From contig JBDSEV010000067.1 of the NCBI GenBank assembly GCA_039919885.1, positions 1 to 64,000 of the forward strand: DNA of 64,000 nt, read 5' to 3'. This DNA comes from JACMLD01 sp039919885 (GTDB taxonomy: Bacteria > Bacteroidota > Bacteroidia > Chitinophagales > Chitinophagaceae). A program made the translations under genes and the position numbers. This document shows, one piece after another, positions 44,841 through 54,570 of the stretch. The notes beneath the pieces were generated by a model. The model did not search any database and was not told the DNA's origin. It saw only the letters and a program-made list of their open reading frames with translations. Numbering within the stretch: position 1 is the stretch's first letter; each line of letters starts with the position of its first letter.

Positions 44841-46829
44841 ATGCAGTTATACTGTCCGTCGCTTACCGAATATAAACGCCTCAAAACCCTGGAAGTAAAA
44901 GTGGGTGACTTGCTGCTCGGCAATCTGCATCCTATCCGCATCCAGACCATGACCACCACCAATACAATGGATACCGCGGCTACCGTGGAGCAATCCATCC
45001 GCTGTATTGACGCAGGGGCAGAACTGGTGAGAATTACCGCACCCAGTAAGAATGAAGCGGAGAACCTGCTCAACATAAAAAACGAATTGCACAAAAGAGG
45101 CTACCATACGCCCTTGGTAGCGGATATTCACTTTACGCCCAATGCTGCGGAAATTGCAGCGAGGATTGTAGAAAAAGTGAGAATTAACCCGGGCAATTAT
45201 GTTGATAAGAAAAAGTTTGAACAGATAGACTATACCGATGCGGAATATGCCGAAGAAATTGATCGCATCCGGGAAAGGTTTACGCCACTGGTAACCATTT
45301 GTAAAAACTATGGTACTGCCATGCGCATTGGTACCAATCATGGATCGTTGAGCGATCGTATTATGAGCCGCTACGGAGACACGGCCAACGGCATGGTAGA
45401 GAGCGCTATGGAGTTTTTGCGCATTGCCCGCGATGAACAATACCACAATATTATTTTGAGCATGAAGAGCAGTAACCCGCAGGTAATGGTACAGGCTTAC
45501 CGCCTGCTGGTGCAAACAATGGACAGGGAATTTGGAGCTTGTTATCCCCTGCACCTGGGTGTTACAGAGGCCGGAGACGGAGAAGATGGAAGAATTAAAT
45601 CTGCAATTGGTATCGGCTCACTGCTGGAAGATGGCATTGGCGATACCATACGGGTATCCTTAACCGAAGATCCGGAATTTGAAATTCCGGTTTGTAAAGA
45701 TTTGGTAAAAAGATACAATGACCGCGGCATTGAAACGAACGGCCAGGGCTCCATACCAGCTATTGATAAAATTCCTTACTCGCCTTTTACCTACGCGCGC
45801 AGATCCAGTTTTGAAGTGGGCAATATTGGTAAAAAACAGGTGCCCGTTGTGATGGCAGATTTTATGCAGGCCGGCAACATAGGGCAGCAAGATCTGCAAG
45901 CGATTGGTTATACCTACGATGAAGCAACAGATAAATGGCATATCAGTGACGGTGCCGCAGATTATTTATACACCGGTTCTAAGCTACCGGCGTTTGCATT
46001 GCCGGGTACGCTGAAAATAGTCTGCGACTATGAAACATGGCTAAAGGCGCCGGATAAAACAAGTTGTTTTCCATTATACCAGGCGTCCACCTACCTCCAG
46101 CACAATGAAAGGTCGGGCGTGTTAAATTTTGTGACGGTGGATGCCAGCAGCGCGTCTGCAAACCAACTACTGCAACAAATAAGAAAAGATGATACAGTGG
46201 TTTTATGTATTTGGTCGTCCCATTCGCATGCCATGCCTTCTGTGCGCCGTTACATAATGGAATTGATGAACCAGAATATTAAATGCCCGATCATCCTTGC
46301 GGTAGAAAGCCACGATGACAATATTGATGACCAGCTCATTCATTTTTCTGCTGCGTCCGGGTCTTTGCTGTTGGACGGCATGGGCGATGGCATCTGGCTG
46401 ATGAATGATCCGTCCAAACTGGTGAACAATAAAGTGAGCGGCCGAACCTACCTGGAAACAAAGAGTAACCACCAGTTCATTAACAATACTTCTTTTTCTA
46501 TTTTACAGGCCACCCGCACGCGTATTTCAAAAACGGAATACATCAGTTGCCCCAGTTGTGGCAGAACCTTGTTTGATTTGCAGGAGACCACCGCGCGCAT
46601 CCGCGCCGTTACCAATCACCTTAAAGGGGTAAAGATTGCCATCATGGGTTGTATAGTAAATGGTCCAGGTGAAATGGCGGACGCCGATTTTGGTTATGTG
46701 GGGAGCGGTCCAGGAAAAATAACCCTGTACAAAGGCAAAGAGATTGTAAAACGGAACGTAGACAGCGATATAGCGGTAGATGAACTGATTGGCCTGCTCC
46801 GCGAAAATGAAGCGTGGATAGAACCATAG
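44841..46829 (+). CDS. ispG: 4-Hydroxy-3-methylbut-2-en-1-yl diphosphate synthase, long form
   Basis: A 662-residue enzyme of the non-mevalonate isoprenoid pathway that converts MEcPP to HMBPP with a 4Fe-4S cluster. The N-terminal TIM barrel has IRIQTMTTTNTMDT, PLVADIHFTPN and RINPGNYVDKK. A large insertion (about 275-530), usual in the plant and Bacteroidota form, precedes the C-terminal cluster domain with CPSCGRTLFDLQ and GCIVNGPGEMADADFGYVG, which supply the Cys ligands and the Glu ligand. ATG 44841 is chosen because an earlier in-frame position would fall in the promoter. The aldose epimerase gene follows after 64 bases. Confidence 0.96.
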   Translation: MQLYCPSLTEYKRLKTLEVKVGDLLLGNLHPIRIQTMTTTNTMDTAATVEQSIRCIDAGAELVRITAPSKNEAENLLNIKNELHKRGYHTPLVADIHFTPNAAEIAARIVEKVRINPGNYVDKKKFEQIDYTDAEYAEEIDRIRERFTPLVTICKNYGTAMRIGTNHGSLSDRIMSRYGDTANGMVESAMEFLRIARDEQYHNIILSMKSSNPQVMVQAYRLLVQTMDREFGACYPLHLGVTEAGDGEDGRIKSAIGIGSLLEDGIGDTIRVSLTEDPEFEIPVCKDLVKRYNDRGIETNGQGSIPAIDKIPYSPFTYARRSSFEVGNIGKKQVPVVMADFMQAGNIGQQDLQAIGYTYDEATDKWHISDGAADYLYTGSKLPAFALPGTLKIVCDYETWLKAPDKTSCFPLYQASTYLQHNERSGVLNFVTVDASSASANQLLQQIRKDDTVVLCIWSSHSHAMPSVRRYIMELMNQNIKCPIILAVESHDDNIDDQLIHFSAASGSLLLDGMGDGIWLMNDPSKLVNNKVSGRTYLETKSNHQFINNTSFSILQATRTRISKTEYISCPSCGRTLFDLQETTARIRAVTNHLKGVKIAIMGCIVNGPGEMADADFGYVGSGPGKITLYKGKEIVKRNVDSDIAVDELIGLLRENEAWIEP

Positions 46830-46893
46830 CAAAACCTGCACCTGCAACCAAGGAATAACACGACCCTACCGGGCCATCAACTTAAAAAAATCT

Positions 46894-47847
46894 ATGGAAT
46901 TTACAATAAAGGCTGCCAGTGCAAACGGCCTGGAACAGGTGGTACTTACCGATCCAAACCTCGGCACGTCGGCCATCATTTTGCCGGCTCATGGCGCCAT
47001 GCTGCATGCCTTTACGGTGCAAACAAAGCAGGGTGCGCACAATATCATTGACAACTATGCCGATGCATCCGCGCTGAAGGAACAGTTGTCTTACAGTTTT
47101 AAAAGCAGCAAACTTTCTCCCTTTGCCTGTCGCATTCCAGGTGGAAAGTATATGTATGACGGAGAAGAATTTGAAATGCAACATAAGTTTGTGGACGGCA
47201 GCGCCATTCATGGATTGCTGTACAACAAACCATTTAAACAAATGGCACTTTTTGCAGACGAAGAAAGAGCCAGTGCCGCATTCAGGTACCATTACAAAGC
47301 GGAAGACGATGGCTACCCGTTTGATTATACCTGCGAAGTGCGTTATACCCTATTGCCACAAAATACACTCCAGGTACAGACCACTATTATAAACCTGGAC
47401 GATCTGCCCATACCCATGAGTGACGGGTGGCACCCGTACTTTACGCTGGGTGGAAAAGTAAATGACTGGCTACTCTATTTTGGTGCCGATGCCCTGCTTG
47501 AATTTAATGCGCAGCTGGTTCCAACGGGGAAGTTGTTACCATACGACCATTTTCATCATGCACAGCTTATTGGAGATACCGTACTGGATAATTGCTTTTT
47601 GCTGAATGAAGACCGGAGTTATGCTGCCTGTACACTGCGCAGTGAGACAACGGGCATACAACTGAACATTTTTCCCGACGCCAGCTATCCATTCCTGCAG
47701 ATTTTTACACCCGATCACCGGCAGGGTATTGCTATTGAGAATTTGAGCGCCGCACCGGATGCTTTTAACAATAAAATAGGACTGCTGATGCTGCAGCCGA
47801 GGCACACCCAGACTTTCACAGTACATTACCAGGTAGATTGTCAATAA
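46894..47847 (+). CDS. Aldose 1-epimerase family protein
   Basis: A 317-residue galactose mutarotase-like protein that would interconvert alpha and beta anomers of sugars. The beta-sandwich fold is supported by ILPAHGAMLHAF, the Arg- and Gly-containing PFACRIPGGKY, IHGLLY, and a conserved GWHPYF (the usual site of a catalytic His), with a Glu region near the end (GIAIENLSAAPDAFN). There is no signal peptide, so it acts in the cytoplasm. It is 64 bases after ispG and close to a lipoprotein gene; no pathway link is apparent. Confidence 0.88.
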   Translation: MEFTIKAASANGLEQVVLTDPNLGTSAIILPAHGAMLHAFTVQTKQGAHNIIDNYADASALKEQLSYSFKSSKLSPFACRIPGGKYMYDGEEFEMQHKFVDGSAIHGLLYNKPFKQMALFADEERASAAFRYHYKAEDDGYPFDYTCEVRYTLLPQNTLQVQTTIINLDDLPIPMSDGWHPYFTLGGKVNDWLLYFGADALLEFNAQLVPTGKLLPYDHFHHAQLIGDTVLDNCFLLNEDRSYAACTLRSETTGIQLNIFPDASYPFLQIFTPDHRQGIAIENLSAAPDAFNNKIGLLMLQPRHTQTFTVHYQVDCQ

Positions 47848-47866
47848 TTTTTTTATCTTGCTCAAA

Positions 47867-48652
47867 ATGATTTTTATGCAGCACCTACGCACGCTTTTAC
47901 TTTTTTTACTACCGTTAATTTTTATGTCTTGTACAGACACCCGCGAAGAACTGGAAATAAAAAGCGATGGCAGCGGCACGCTGGTAATGAAAACTGATTT
48001 CAGCAAAATGCTGGACATGGTCAAGGGTTTTTCAGGAGAAAATGACATGGCAAAAGACGGCCTGGACAGACCATTTGACACCACTATGCTAATGAAGGAT
48101 TATGTTGATACCGCCAGCGCGGTACCTGCCGATAAAAAAGCATTATTGAGAAATGGTAAAGTGCACATGATCATGAACCTCAAGAACAGCGAAGGGAAGC
48201 TGGACATGAATTTTCCTTTTGCCTCAACGGATCAGTTACGCGATTTGTATGCAAGCTTAAACAGCTCGTCTGGCGGACTAAAAAATATATTTGACGGAAT
48301 GGGTAAGAATTTGCCAAAAGAGGGTACCGATGCGCAGGGGGCCGATAAAGGGATGCCGCAGATAGCGTCTGTATATGATATTTCCATCAGGGACGGATTG
48401 TACAGTCGTAAAGTAAACAAGGCACGCTACGATGAATTTGCAGAGTCCATGAAGCTGGATGAGCTAAAGCAGATGGGCAGCATGCTGGGTGAAATGGATT
48501 ATACACTTTCCATAAAACTCCCCCGCCCGGTAAAAAAGGTAAGCGGCACCAAAGCAGTGCTTAGCAGTGATAAAAAGACGGTTACCCTTAAAACAGCACT
48601 CATGGAAACCTTTGAACACCCGGAATTGCTTTCGCTTGACATAGAATATTAA
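47867..48652 (+). CDS. Lipoprotein of unknown function
   Basis: A predicted lipoprotein of 261 residues; the lipobox is FMSC (Cys at about 22), followed by TDTREELEI. ATG 47867 is chosen; ATG 47876 three codons on would work as well, and a TTG at 47858 is less likely. The mature part has a beta strand start (LEIKSDGSGTLVMKTDFS) and long helical, Met/Asp/Lys-rich middle (about 40-150), ending in beta-rich KTVTLKTALMETFEHPELLSLDIEY. The start (ELEIKSDGSGT) resembles the TDP-like family of Bacteroidota lipoproteins with no known role. The lysoplasmalogenase gene begins 3 bases after its stop. Confidence 0.75.
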   Translation: MIFMQHLRTLLLFLLPLIFMSCTDTREELEIKSDGSGTLVMKTDFSKMLDMVKGFSGENDMAKDGLDRPFDTTMLMKDYVDTASAVPADKKALLRNGKVHMIMNLKNSEGKLDMNFPFASTDQLRDLYASLNSSSGGLKNIFDGMGKNLPKEGTDAQGADKGMPQIASVYDISIRDGLYSRKVNKARYDEFAESMKLDELKQMGSMLGEMDYTLSIKLPRPVKKVSGTKAVLSSDKKTVTLKTALMETFEHPELLSLDIEY

Positions 48653-48654
48653 TT

Positions 48655-49365
48655 GTGCGGGTAAACAAATCTTATTGGCGCTATTTGTTTTTTGGTGATT
48701 TGCTGGTGGAATTAACCGCCATCGCATTCAACTGGCATACTGCCCGGTTTTTTACGAAGCCCCTGTTGCTGCTGTTATTATTTACCTGGTTCATGTCTGC
48801 ATCTGTAAAATTTTCGCCGCTGCGCTATATTATAGCAGCGGCTTTATTTTTTTCATGGTTGGGCGATATTTTTTTACTTCACAACAATGCGGGTTGGTTT
48901 ATGGCGGGGCTGGGCAGCTTTCTACTGGCGCATTTGTTATACATTTTTTTCTTTGTTCGGGCCAGAAGAAGCCAGCCGGTTAAGGGTCCATGGCGGCCGG
49001 TTGTAATTGCCGCGGTGGTTGCATATACCGTTATGTTGTTTAGCGTACTTTATAAGCATACGGGTAATTTACAAGTGCCCGTTGGTATCTATGCGTGTGC
49101 CATCGCCGGCATGCTGGTAACCGCAGTGCACGCCTTCAACAAAAATTATAGTAATGCAGGCGCGTGGTGCATCCCGGGCGCTGCGCTTTTTGTAATTTCC
49201 GATTCACTGCTTGCCATACATAAATTTTATTACGCGTTTGCGGGTGGCCCTTTTGCGGTAATGCTTACTTACGCCCTTGCACAGTATGCCATTACAAAGG
49301 GTTGTTTGCTGTATCTTGCTGCTGAGAAAAAAGGTCTAACGGCCATCGCGAAGCGCCGGGGATGA
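48655..49365 (+). CDS. YhhN/TMEM86-family lysoplasmalogenase-like membrane protein
   Basis: A 236-residue integral membrane protein with about eight helices, starting with GTG 48655 only 3 bases after the preceding stop, which implies translational coupling. The family hallmark GDIFLLHNNAGWFMAGLGSF and the following AHLLYIFFF are present, together with SDSLLAIHKFY in the second half. Characterised members hydrolyse the vinyl-ether bond of lysoplasmalogen. Whether this bacterium makes plasmalogens is unknown, so the substrate is not certain. It is followed after 51 bases by nadB. Confidence 0.85.
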   Translation: MRVNKSYWRYLFFGDLLVELTAIAFNWHTARFFTKPLLLLLLFTWFMSASVKFSPLRYIIAAALFFSWLGDIFLLHNNAGWFMAGLGSFLLAHLLYIFFFVRARRSQPVKGPWRPVVIAAVVAYTVMLFSVLYKHTGNLQVPVGIYACAIAGMLVTAVHAFNKNYSNAGAWCIPGAALFVISDSLLAIHKFYYAFAGGPFAVMLTYALAQYAITKGCLLYLAAEKKGLTAIAKRRG

Positions 49366-49415
49366 ATGGGCCCGGAAAACACGGCGACAACCTTTTTATA
49401 ATCGAATAAAAGAAT

Positions 49416-51017
49416 ATGATCCAGACCGATTTTTTAGTAGTGGGTTCCGGCATTGCGGGTTTAACCTACGCATTGAAAGTTGCCCGTCACTTTCCTGATA
49501 AAAAAGTAACGGTTATTACAAAAACACGAACTGATGAAACCAATACCAAATACGCACAGGGCGGTATTGCGGGGGTATGGGACAATGAAAAGGACAGTTT
49601 CGATAAACACATAGAAGATACGCTGATTGCGGGTGACGGTTTGTGCAACCGCCACATCGTGGAGATAGTAGTAAAAGAAGGCGTCGACCGCATTCGCGAA
49701 CTGATAGAATGGGGTGCGGAATTCGATCGGGACCAGGACGGTGATTATTCATTGGGTAAAGAGGGTGGCCACAGCGAATACCGTATCCTGCACCATAAAG
49801 ACGTTACCGGTAGAGAAATGGAACGTGCGCTGGTGGATACCGTTAGTAAGCAAAAGAATATTGAAATCATTAAACATTGTTTTGTGCTGGATATTCTTAC
49901 CCAGCATCACCTCGGCTTTTTGGTTACCAAGGCCACGCCGGATATCACCTGTTATGGTGTGTATGCGCTTAATTTACAGAACAACCATATTGAAAAAATA
50001 ATTGCAAAAATCACTTTGCTGGCTACGGGTGGTAACGGCCAGATCTACCGGACCACTACCAATCCATCCATTGCTACGGGTGATGGTGTGGCGATGGTAT
50101 ACCGGGCAAAAGGCAGGATAGAAAACATGGAATTTATTCAGTTTCATCCAACCGCTTTGTATGAAGCCGGCGTGGGCGGACAGGCGTTCCTGATTACGGA
50201 AGCCGTACGGGGTGATGGTGGTATACTGCGCAATAAAAATGGAGAGGCATTTATGGAGCGCTATGATCCGCGCAAAGATCTAGCGCCGCGTGATATTGTG
50301 GCAAGGGCAATCGACAGCGAGATGAAAATTACCGGTACTGAACATGTATACCTGGATTGCAGGCACATGGACCACGAAAAGTTTGTACACCACTTTCCCA
50401 ATATATACGAAAAATGTCTCAGCATAGGCATAGACGTTAGCAAGCAGCTAATCCCGGTGTCACCCGCTGCACACTATAGTTGCGGCGGCATCAAAACGGA
50501 TGAGTGGGGGCGTACTTCAGTGGTTAATTTATATGCAGCCGGGGAATGTGCCAGTACCGGGTTGCACGGCGCCAACCGGCTGGCCAGTAATTCTTTGCTG
50601 GAAGCGATGGTTTTCGGGCACCGCTGCTATTTGGATGCGGTTCAAAAAATCGAAGCAACAGGATTTATCAACAACCTGCCCGACTGGAAAACAGATGGTA
50701 CCACGCACCCGAGGGAAATGATTCTTATCACCCAAAGCCTGAAAGAACTGCAGTTGCTAATGAGCGATTATGTGGGCATCGTGAGAACCAATATTCGTTT
50801 ACAGCGTGCTATGAAAAGGCTTGATTTATTATGGGAGGAAACGGAGCTTTTATACGAAGGCACTACCGTATCTCCCCAGCTCTGTGAGCTGCGCAATATG
50901 ATCACCGTGGCTTATGTGGTGGTAAAATGCGCCCAGCTGCGGCATGAGAGCCGCGGTCTTCACTTTAATACAGACTATCCAGGCAAAAGCGAAATGGTGC
51001 AAAACATCGTGCTATAG
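49416..51017 (+). CDS. nadB: L-aspartate oxidase
   Basis: A 533-residue FAD enzyme that oxidises L-aspartate to iminoaspartate, the first step of de novo NAD synthesis. The N-terminal FAD motif is VVGSGIAGLTYAL (7-19). Active-site blocks of the succinate dehydrogenase/fumarate reductase flavoprotein family are clear: TKYAQGGIAGVW, EGGHSEYRILHHKDVTG, ATGGNGQIYRTTTNPSIATGDG-like stretch, and HYSCGGIKTDEWGRTSV with ECASTGLHGANRLASNSLLEA. The context-specific features (residues near RILHHKD) favour NadB over fumarate reductase. NadA and NadC are not in this window. Confidence 0.95.
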   Translation: MIQTDFLVVGSGIAGLTYALKVARHFPDKKVTVITKTRTDETNTKYAQGGIAGVWDNEKDSFDKHIEDTLIAGDGLCNRHIVEIVVKEGVDRIRELIEWGAEFDRDQDGDYSLGKEGGHSEYRILHHKDVTGREMERALVDTVSKQKNIEIIKHCFVLDILTQHHLGFLVTKATPDITCYGVYALNLQNNHIEKIIAKITLLATGGNGQIYRTTTNPSIATGDGVAMVYRAKGRIENMEFIQFHPTALYEAGVGGQAFLITEAVRGDGGILRNKNGEAFMERYDPRKDLAPRDIVARAIDSEMKITGTEHVYLDCRHMDHEKFVHHFPNIYEKCLSIGIDVSKQLIPVSPAAHYSCGGIKTDEWGRTSVVNLYAAGECASTGLHGANRLASNSLLEAMVFGHRCYLDAVQKIEATGFINNLPDWKTDGTTHPREMILITQSLKELQLLMSDYVGIVRTNIRLQRAMKRLDLLWEETELLYEGTTVSPQLCELRNMITVAYVVVKCAQLRHESRGLHFNTDYPGKSEMVQNIVL

Positions 51018-51129
51018 CCGCTGCCAGTGTTTTATAAGATAACTGTAGCTTTAGTGTTTCCGGAACATTAAGCACCAATCTTGTCATTATTGCTGTCTTC
51101 ATCAATGATTGCAACACAAACATTTGCCG

Positions 51130-52044
51130 ATGTATTATCTTCTTTATGGTTTTCTTTACCTGCTTTCTTTATTGCCTTTGCGATTACTGTATTTACTTGG
51201 TGACGCCGTGTATGGGTTACTGTATTATATATTGAAATACCGCAGGGATGTGGTGATGGATAACCTGGGCGTCGCATTTCCTTTAAAAACAACTGCAGAA
51301 AAAACGGTTATTGCAAAAGCATTCTACCACAATTTTACGGACACTTTTATTGAAGTGGTGAAGATGCTTTCTATGAGTGCCGCCGAATCGCAAAGGCGTG
51401 TAACGGGCGATTACAGTGGTATTGAAGCAGCCATTAAAAGCGGTAAGAATGTACAGCTGCATGCCATGCACAATTTTAACTGGGAGCTGGTGCAATGGAC
51501 CGTGGTGAGAAGTGTCAACATCACTTTTTTAGGTGTGTATATGCCCATCAGCAACAAGCCCTTAAATACTTTTTTTTATAACCTGAGAAAAAAATATGGA
51601 ACGGTTTTGATTTCGGCCACAAAGTTTAAAACAGGGTTTGATGAAGTAGCGCCTCCGCATTATGCATTGATGCTGGCGGCAGATCAAAATCCGGGAAATC
51701 TCAACAGTGTATTTTGGCTATATTTTTTCAACAAGCCAACTGCTTTTGTGGCCGGCCCTGAAAAAGGCGCCCGTTTAAAAGATACCGCCGTGGTATTTGT
51801 CAATTTTTATAAAACCAAACGGGGCCATTATCATTTTACTTCTACACTGGCCACCACGGAGCCCAACAGTTTACCGGAAGGAGAGCTGACCAGGCAGTTT
51901 GTACGCCATGTAGAAGCATGTATCCGCGCCAATCCGGCTAATTATTTATGGAGCCACCGCCGCTGGAAACATGCGTGGAAAACCGCATACAGCGCGCAGT
52001 GGGTTCGTTCTGAGGAGTCTGCCCCTGAATCAGCAATATTGTAA
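51130..52044 (+). CDS. Lipid A-type lysophospholipid acyltransferase (HtrB/LpxL family), copy 1
   Basis: A 304-residue inner-membrane acyltransferase; one N-terminal helix (about 2-24) anchors it. The catalytic HX4E is His114...Glu119 (HNFNWE), the variant of HX4D/E used in this family. Downstream MLAADQNPG and the C-terminal YLWSHRRWKHAWK are also family marks. It would add a secondary acyl chain to lipid A or a similar lipid. ATG 51130 is chosen; a TTG seven codons upstream is unlikely. A paralog follows directly, and their His and Glu fall at identical positions. Confidence 0.9.
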   Translation: MYYLLYGFLYLLSLLPLRLLYLLGDAVYGLLYYILKYRRDVVMDNLGVAFPLKTTAEKTVIAKAFYHNFTDTFIEVVKMLSMSAAESQRRVTGDYSGIEAAIKSGKNVQLHAMHNFNWELVQWTVVRSVNITFLGVYMPISNKPLNTFFYNLRKKYGTVLISATKFKTGFDEVAPPHYALMLAADQNPGNLNSVFWLYFFNKPTAFVAGPEKGARLKDTAVVFVNFYKTKRGHYHFTSTLATTEPNSLPEGELTRQFVRHVEACIRANPANYLWSHRRWKHAWKTAYSAQWVRSEESAPESAIL

Positions 52045-52178
52045 ATAATTTTTGTTAACGGATCCCCTATCGCGTAAATATTTTCTGGCCTACATCTGTA
52101 TTTATTCAAATGGACCATTTGTTGCTGGGTAAACAAGATGGCCTGTTCTTCGTTTTGTTGATGGTACAAACTGATCGC

Positions 52179-53078
52179 ATGTATTATATCGTTTTTGGTA
52201 TACTGTTTCTTATTTCTTTATTGCCGCTGCCTGTTTTATACCTCCTGTCTTATTTCTGTTATTTTATTACTTACCATGTGGCCGGTTACCGCAAGGAAGT
52301 TGTCTTAAAAAACCTTGCCCTCGCCTTCCCCGAAAAAACAGCGGCAGAGCGAAAGGAAATTGCCAAACAGTTTTACTTGAATTTTTGGGATAACTGGCTG
52401 GAGGCACTGAAATTAATAAGCCTTAGCCCGGGCGGCATGCGTAAACGTATGCAGTATGATACGGCTGCTTTGGAATCCATCTTTGCAACCGGCAAAAGCT
52501 GCCATATATTGTTGGGCCACCAGTTTAATTGGGAATGGGGAAATGCGATTATTACACTGGATGGATCTTACCGGTTGCTGGCTGCTTATGCCCCCATTAG
52601 TAATAAAATTTTTGACAGGTTATTCCTTTACATCCGTCGTCGTTTTGGTACAACACTGCTGCCTTTTAATGATATGCGCCGCGCCATGCTGCCATTCAGG
52701 CACCAGCAATACGCACTGGCGCTGATGGCAGACCAAAGTCCGCCGCTTCCTGCAAAAAGTTACTGGCTCAATTTTTTTAATACGCCCACGGCTTTTTTAA
52801 AAGGCCCGGAGAAAGGGGCGCGGCTCAGTAATATGCCGGTGGTGTTTTTGTCGATTAGTAAACCGCGCCGCGGTTTTTATCATATTGAAACAAAACTGCT
52901 CACCTCCAACGCCGCGCAATTGGCAGAAGGGGAACTAACCCAAAAATATGTGCAGGCGCTGGAAGCGAATATTCGCCTCAACCCTGCCTGCTATCTCTGG
53001 AGCCACAACCGGTGGAAACATCAGTGGAATGGGGACTACGCAAAGGCCTGGATTGGAAAGGCCGCGCCGGCAAATTAA
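52179..53078 (+). CDS. Lipid A-type lysophospholipid acyltransferase (HtrB/LpxL family), copy 2
   Basis: A 299-residue paralog of the preceding enzyme. N-terminal membrane helix about 3-30. Catalytic HX4E is His114...Glu119 (HQFNWE); MADQSPP and YLWSHNRWKHQWN match copy 1. ATG 52179 is chosen from the alignment with copy 1; the frame is open 23 codons upstream. Two enzymes in tandem may add two different secondary acyl chains to lipid A. The stop codon overlaps that of the convergent sulfur-metabolism gene (53075-53078, TTAA palindrome). Confidence 0.9.
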   Translation: MYYIVFGILFLISLLPLPVLYLLSYFCYFITYHVAGYRKEVVLKNLALAFPEKTAAERKEIAKQFYLNFWDNWLEALKLISLSPGGMRKRMQYDTAALESIFATGKSCHILLGHQFNWEWGNAIITLDGSYRLLAAYAPISNKIFDRLFLYIRRRFGTTLLPFNDMRRAMLPFRHQQYALALMADQSPPLPAKSYWLNFFNTPTAFLKGPEKGARLSNMPVVFLSISKPRRGFYHIETKLLTSNAAQLAEGELTQKYVQALEANIRLNPACYLWSHNRWKHQWNGDYAKAWIGKAAPAN

Positions 53079-54487
53079 TTAAGCACGCTTGTTTTCTTAG
53101 CCGTCTGTATATTTTTTTGTTCTTTTATTGTAGACCAGCCGCCCATTATATTGTGAATGTTATGGATGCCCTGGCGTTTTAACAACGAGGCTGCTATAAT
53201 GCTGCGGTAACCGCCGGCGCAATGCACATAAATATTTTTGCTGTCGTCCAGGTCAGCCATAACTGCGGGGTCAGTCATTTCATTGAGTGGAATGTTTAGA
53301 GCGCCTTTGATATGACCATCTGCAAATTCTGTTTCGCGCCGAACATCCACCACCACCATTTTTTTATCGTGTGGCAGATCCATTGCCAGCTCATCCGCTT
53401 CAATTTCAACAATCATATCAATCTTCTCGCCTGCAGCCTGCCACGCGGCAAAACTTCCGTCCAGGTAGCCCGCCACAGTACCAAACCCCACCCTCGCCAG
53501 GCGCACAGCCGTTTCTTCTTCTTTACCGGCATCCGTTACCAGCAAGATGGTCTTATCGAAAGGCAATAACATACCCGCCCACTCGGCAAAGCGTCCGTCC
53601 AGTCCAACACTGATGGCATTTGGTATAAAGCCATTGATAAATACGGCGGAATCGCGCGTGTCAAGAATAATTGCTTTGTCGTCTTTTATCTTTGCTTTAA
53701 AAGCGGGAATGGTCAAGGGTTGCAATGCTTTTTTCAGGAGCTTGTCAAGGCTTTCGTAGCCTTCTTTGTTGATCTTGGCATTAACCGGAAAATACTGGGG
53801 CGGTTCTGCCAGGCCATCTGTTACCACTTTGATAAAATCTTCTTTTGAGCGGGCCAGCAGCGCATAATTGGTTTTCTTTTCTTCGCCAATGGTGCTATAG
53901 GTATTCGGCCCAAGGTTTTTGCCGCAACTGCTGCCGGGTCCGTGCGCAGGATACACCAGCACATCATCTGGAAGCAATATTATTTTATTTTGCAGGCTGT
54001 CATACATCATGGCGGCCAGGTCGTTCACGGTTAATTTATTGCCTTGTTGTGCCAGGTCGGGCCGACCCACATCTCCTACAAAAAGCGTATCGCCGGTAAA
54101 CACAGCACTTGCTTTACCCGCCTCGTCTTTTAGCAGGTAGCAGGTAGATTCCAATGTATGACCGGGCGTGTGTAATACTTCGATGGTGGTGTTACCCAGT
54201 TTAAAAATTTGTCCATCTTTTGCAACGGTAACCGGGTAGCTGGTTTCGGTATTGGGGCCATATATAATGGGCGCCCCGGTTTTTTCACCAAGGTCGATGT
54301 GACCACTCACAAAATCTGCATGAAAATGGGTTTCAAAAATATATTTAATACGGGCGTTTCGCTGCTTTGCCAGGGCAATGTATTCGTCCGTATCGCGCAA
54401 CGGATCAATTACGGCGGCTTCCCCTTCGCTTTCTATGTAGTAGGCGGCTTCACTAAGACACCCTGTATACAATTGTTTAATAAACAT
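53075..54487 (-). CDS. MBL-fold persulfide dioxygenase-like protein with two rhodanese domains
   Basis: A 470-residue protein. The N-terminal metallo-beta-lactamase domain (about 1-245) has the ETHE1-type metal motif His54-x-His56-x-Asp58 with His63 (THFHADFVSGH), HTPGHTLES, FTGDTLFVGDVGRPDL and YPAHGPGSSCGKN. Two rhodanese domains follow: the first (about 260-365) lacks the catalytic Cys (VTDAGKEE), the second (about 370-465) keeps it (HCAGGYRS). In this family the MBL part oxidises glutathione or another low-molecular-weight persulfide to sulfite and the rhodanese moves the sulfur. ATG 54487 is chosen; the frame is open 12 codons upstream. It ends on the opposite strand of the acyltransferase with a 4-base stop overlap. 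Confidence 0.9.
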   Translation of the reverse strand: MFIKQLYTGCLSEAAYYIESEGEAAVIDPLRDTDEYIALAKQRNARIKYIFETHFHADFVSGHIDLGEKTGAPIIYGPNTETSYPVTVAKDGQIFKLGNTTIEVLHTPGHTLESTCYLLKDEAGKASAVFTGDTLFVGDVGRPDLAQQGNKLTVNDLAAMMYDSLQNKIILLPDDVLVYPAHGPGSSCGKNLGPNTYSTIGEEKKTNYALLARSKEDFIKVVTDGLAEPPQYFPVNAKINKEGYESLDKLLKKALQPLTIPAFKAKIKDDKAIILDTRDSAVFINGFIPNAISVGLDGRFAEWAGMLLPFDKTILLVTDAGKEEETAVRLARVGFGTVAGYLDGSFAAWQAAGEKIDMIVEIEADELAMDLPHDKKMVVVDVRRETEFADGHIKGALNIPLNEMTDPAVMADLDDSKNIYVHCAGGYRSIIAASLLKRQGIHNIHNIMGGWSTIKEQKNIQTAKKTSVLN

Positions 54488-54504
54488 ACACACGATAATT
54501 TGAG

Positions 54505-54512
54505 CAAAAATA
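54505..54512 (-). promoter_or_regulatory. TAnnTTTG -7 element of the persulfide dioxygenase gene
   Basis: On the minus strand TATTTTTG matches the Bacteroidota -7 consensus and ends 17 bases before the ATG at 54487, just after the terminator of the regulator gene. It gives the enzyme its own promoter. The -33 element is not obvious. Confidence 0.45.
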
Positions 54513-54525
54513 CAAAAAAACAAAA

Positions 54526-54550
54526 AGCGGCCACCCTTGCAGGCGCCGCT
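54526..54550 (-). terminator. Terminator of the ArsR-type gene
   Basis: On the minus strand AGCGGC (complement of 54545-54550) pairs with GCCGCT around 13 bases and is followed by TTTTTGTTTTTTTGTA. It lies 20 bases after the regulator stop and separates it from the persulfide dioxygenase gene. Confidence 0.7.
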
Positions 54551-54570
54551 CGGCTGAATAAAGAAATATT

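Noticed and set aside
44847..45554. A 235-codon frame opposite ispG
   Set aside because: ispG is unambiguous in this segment; the antisense frame has no conserved features.
47536..48084. A 182-codon minus-strand frame across two plus-strand genes
   Set aside because: It overlaps both the epimerase and the lipoprotein genes and has no domain.
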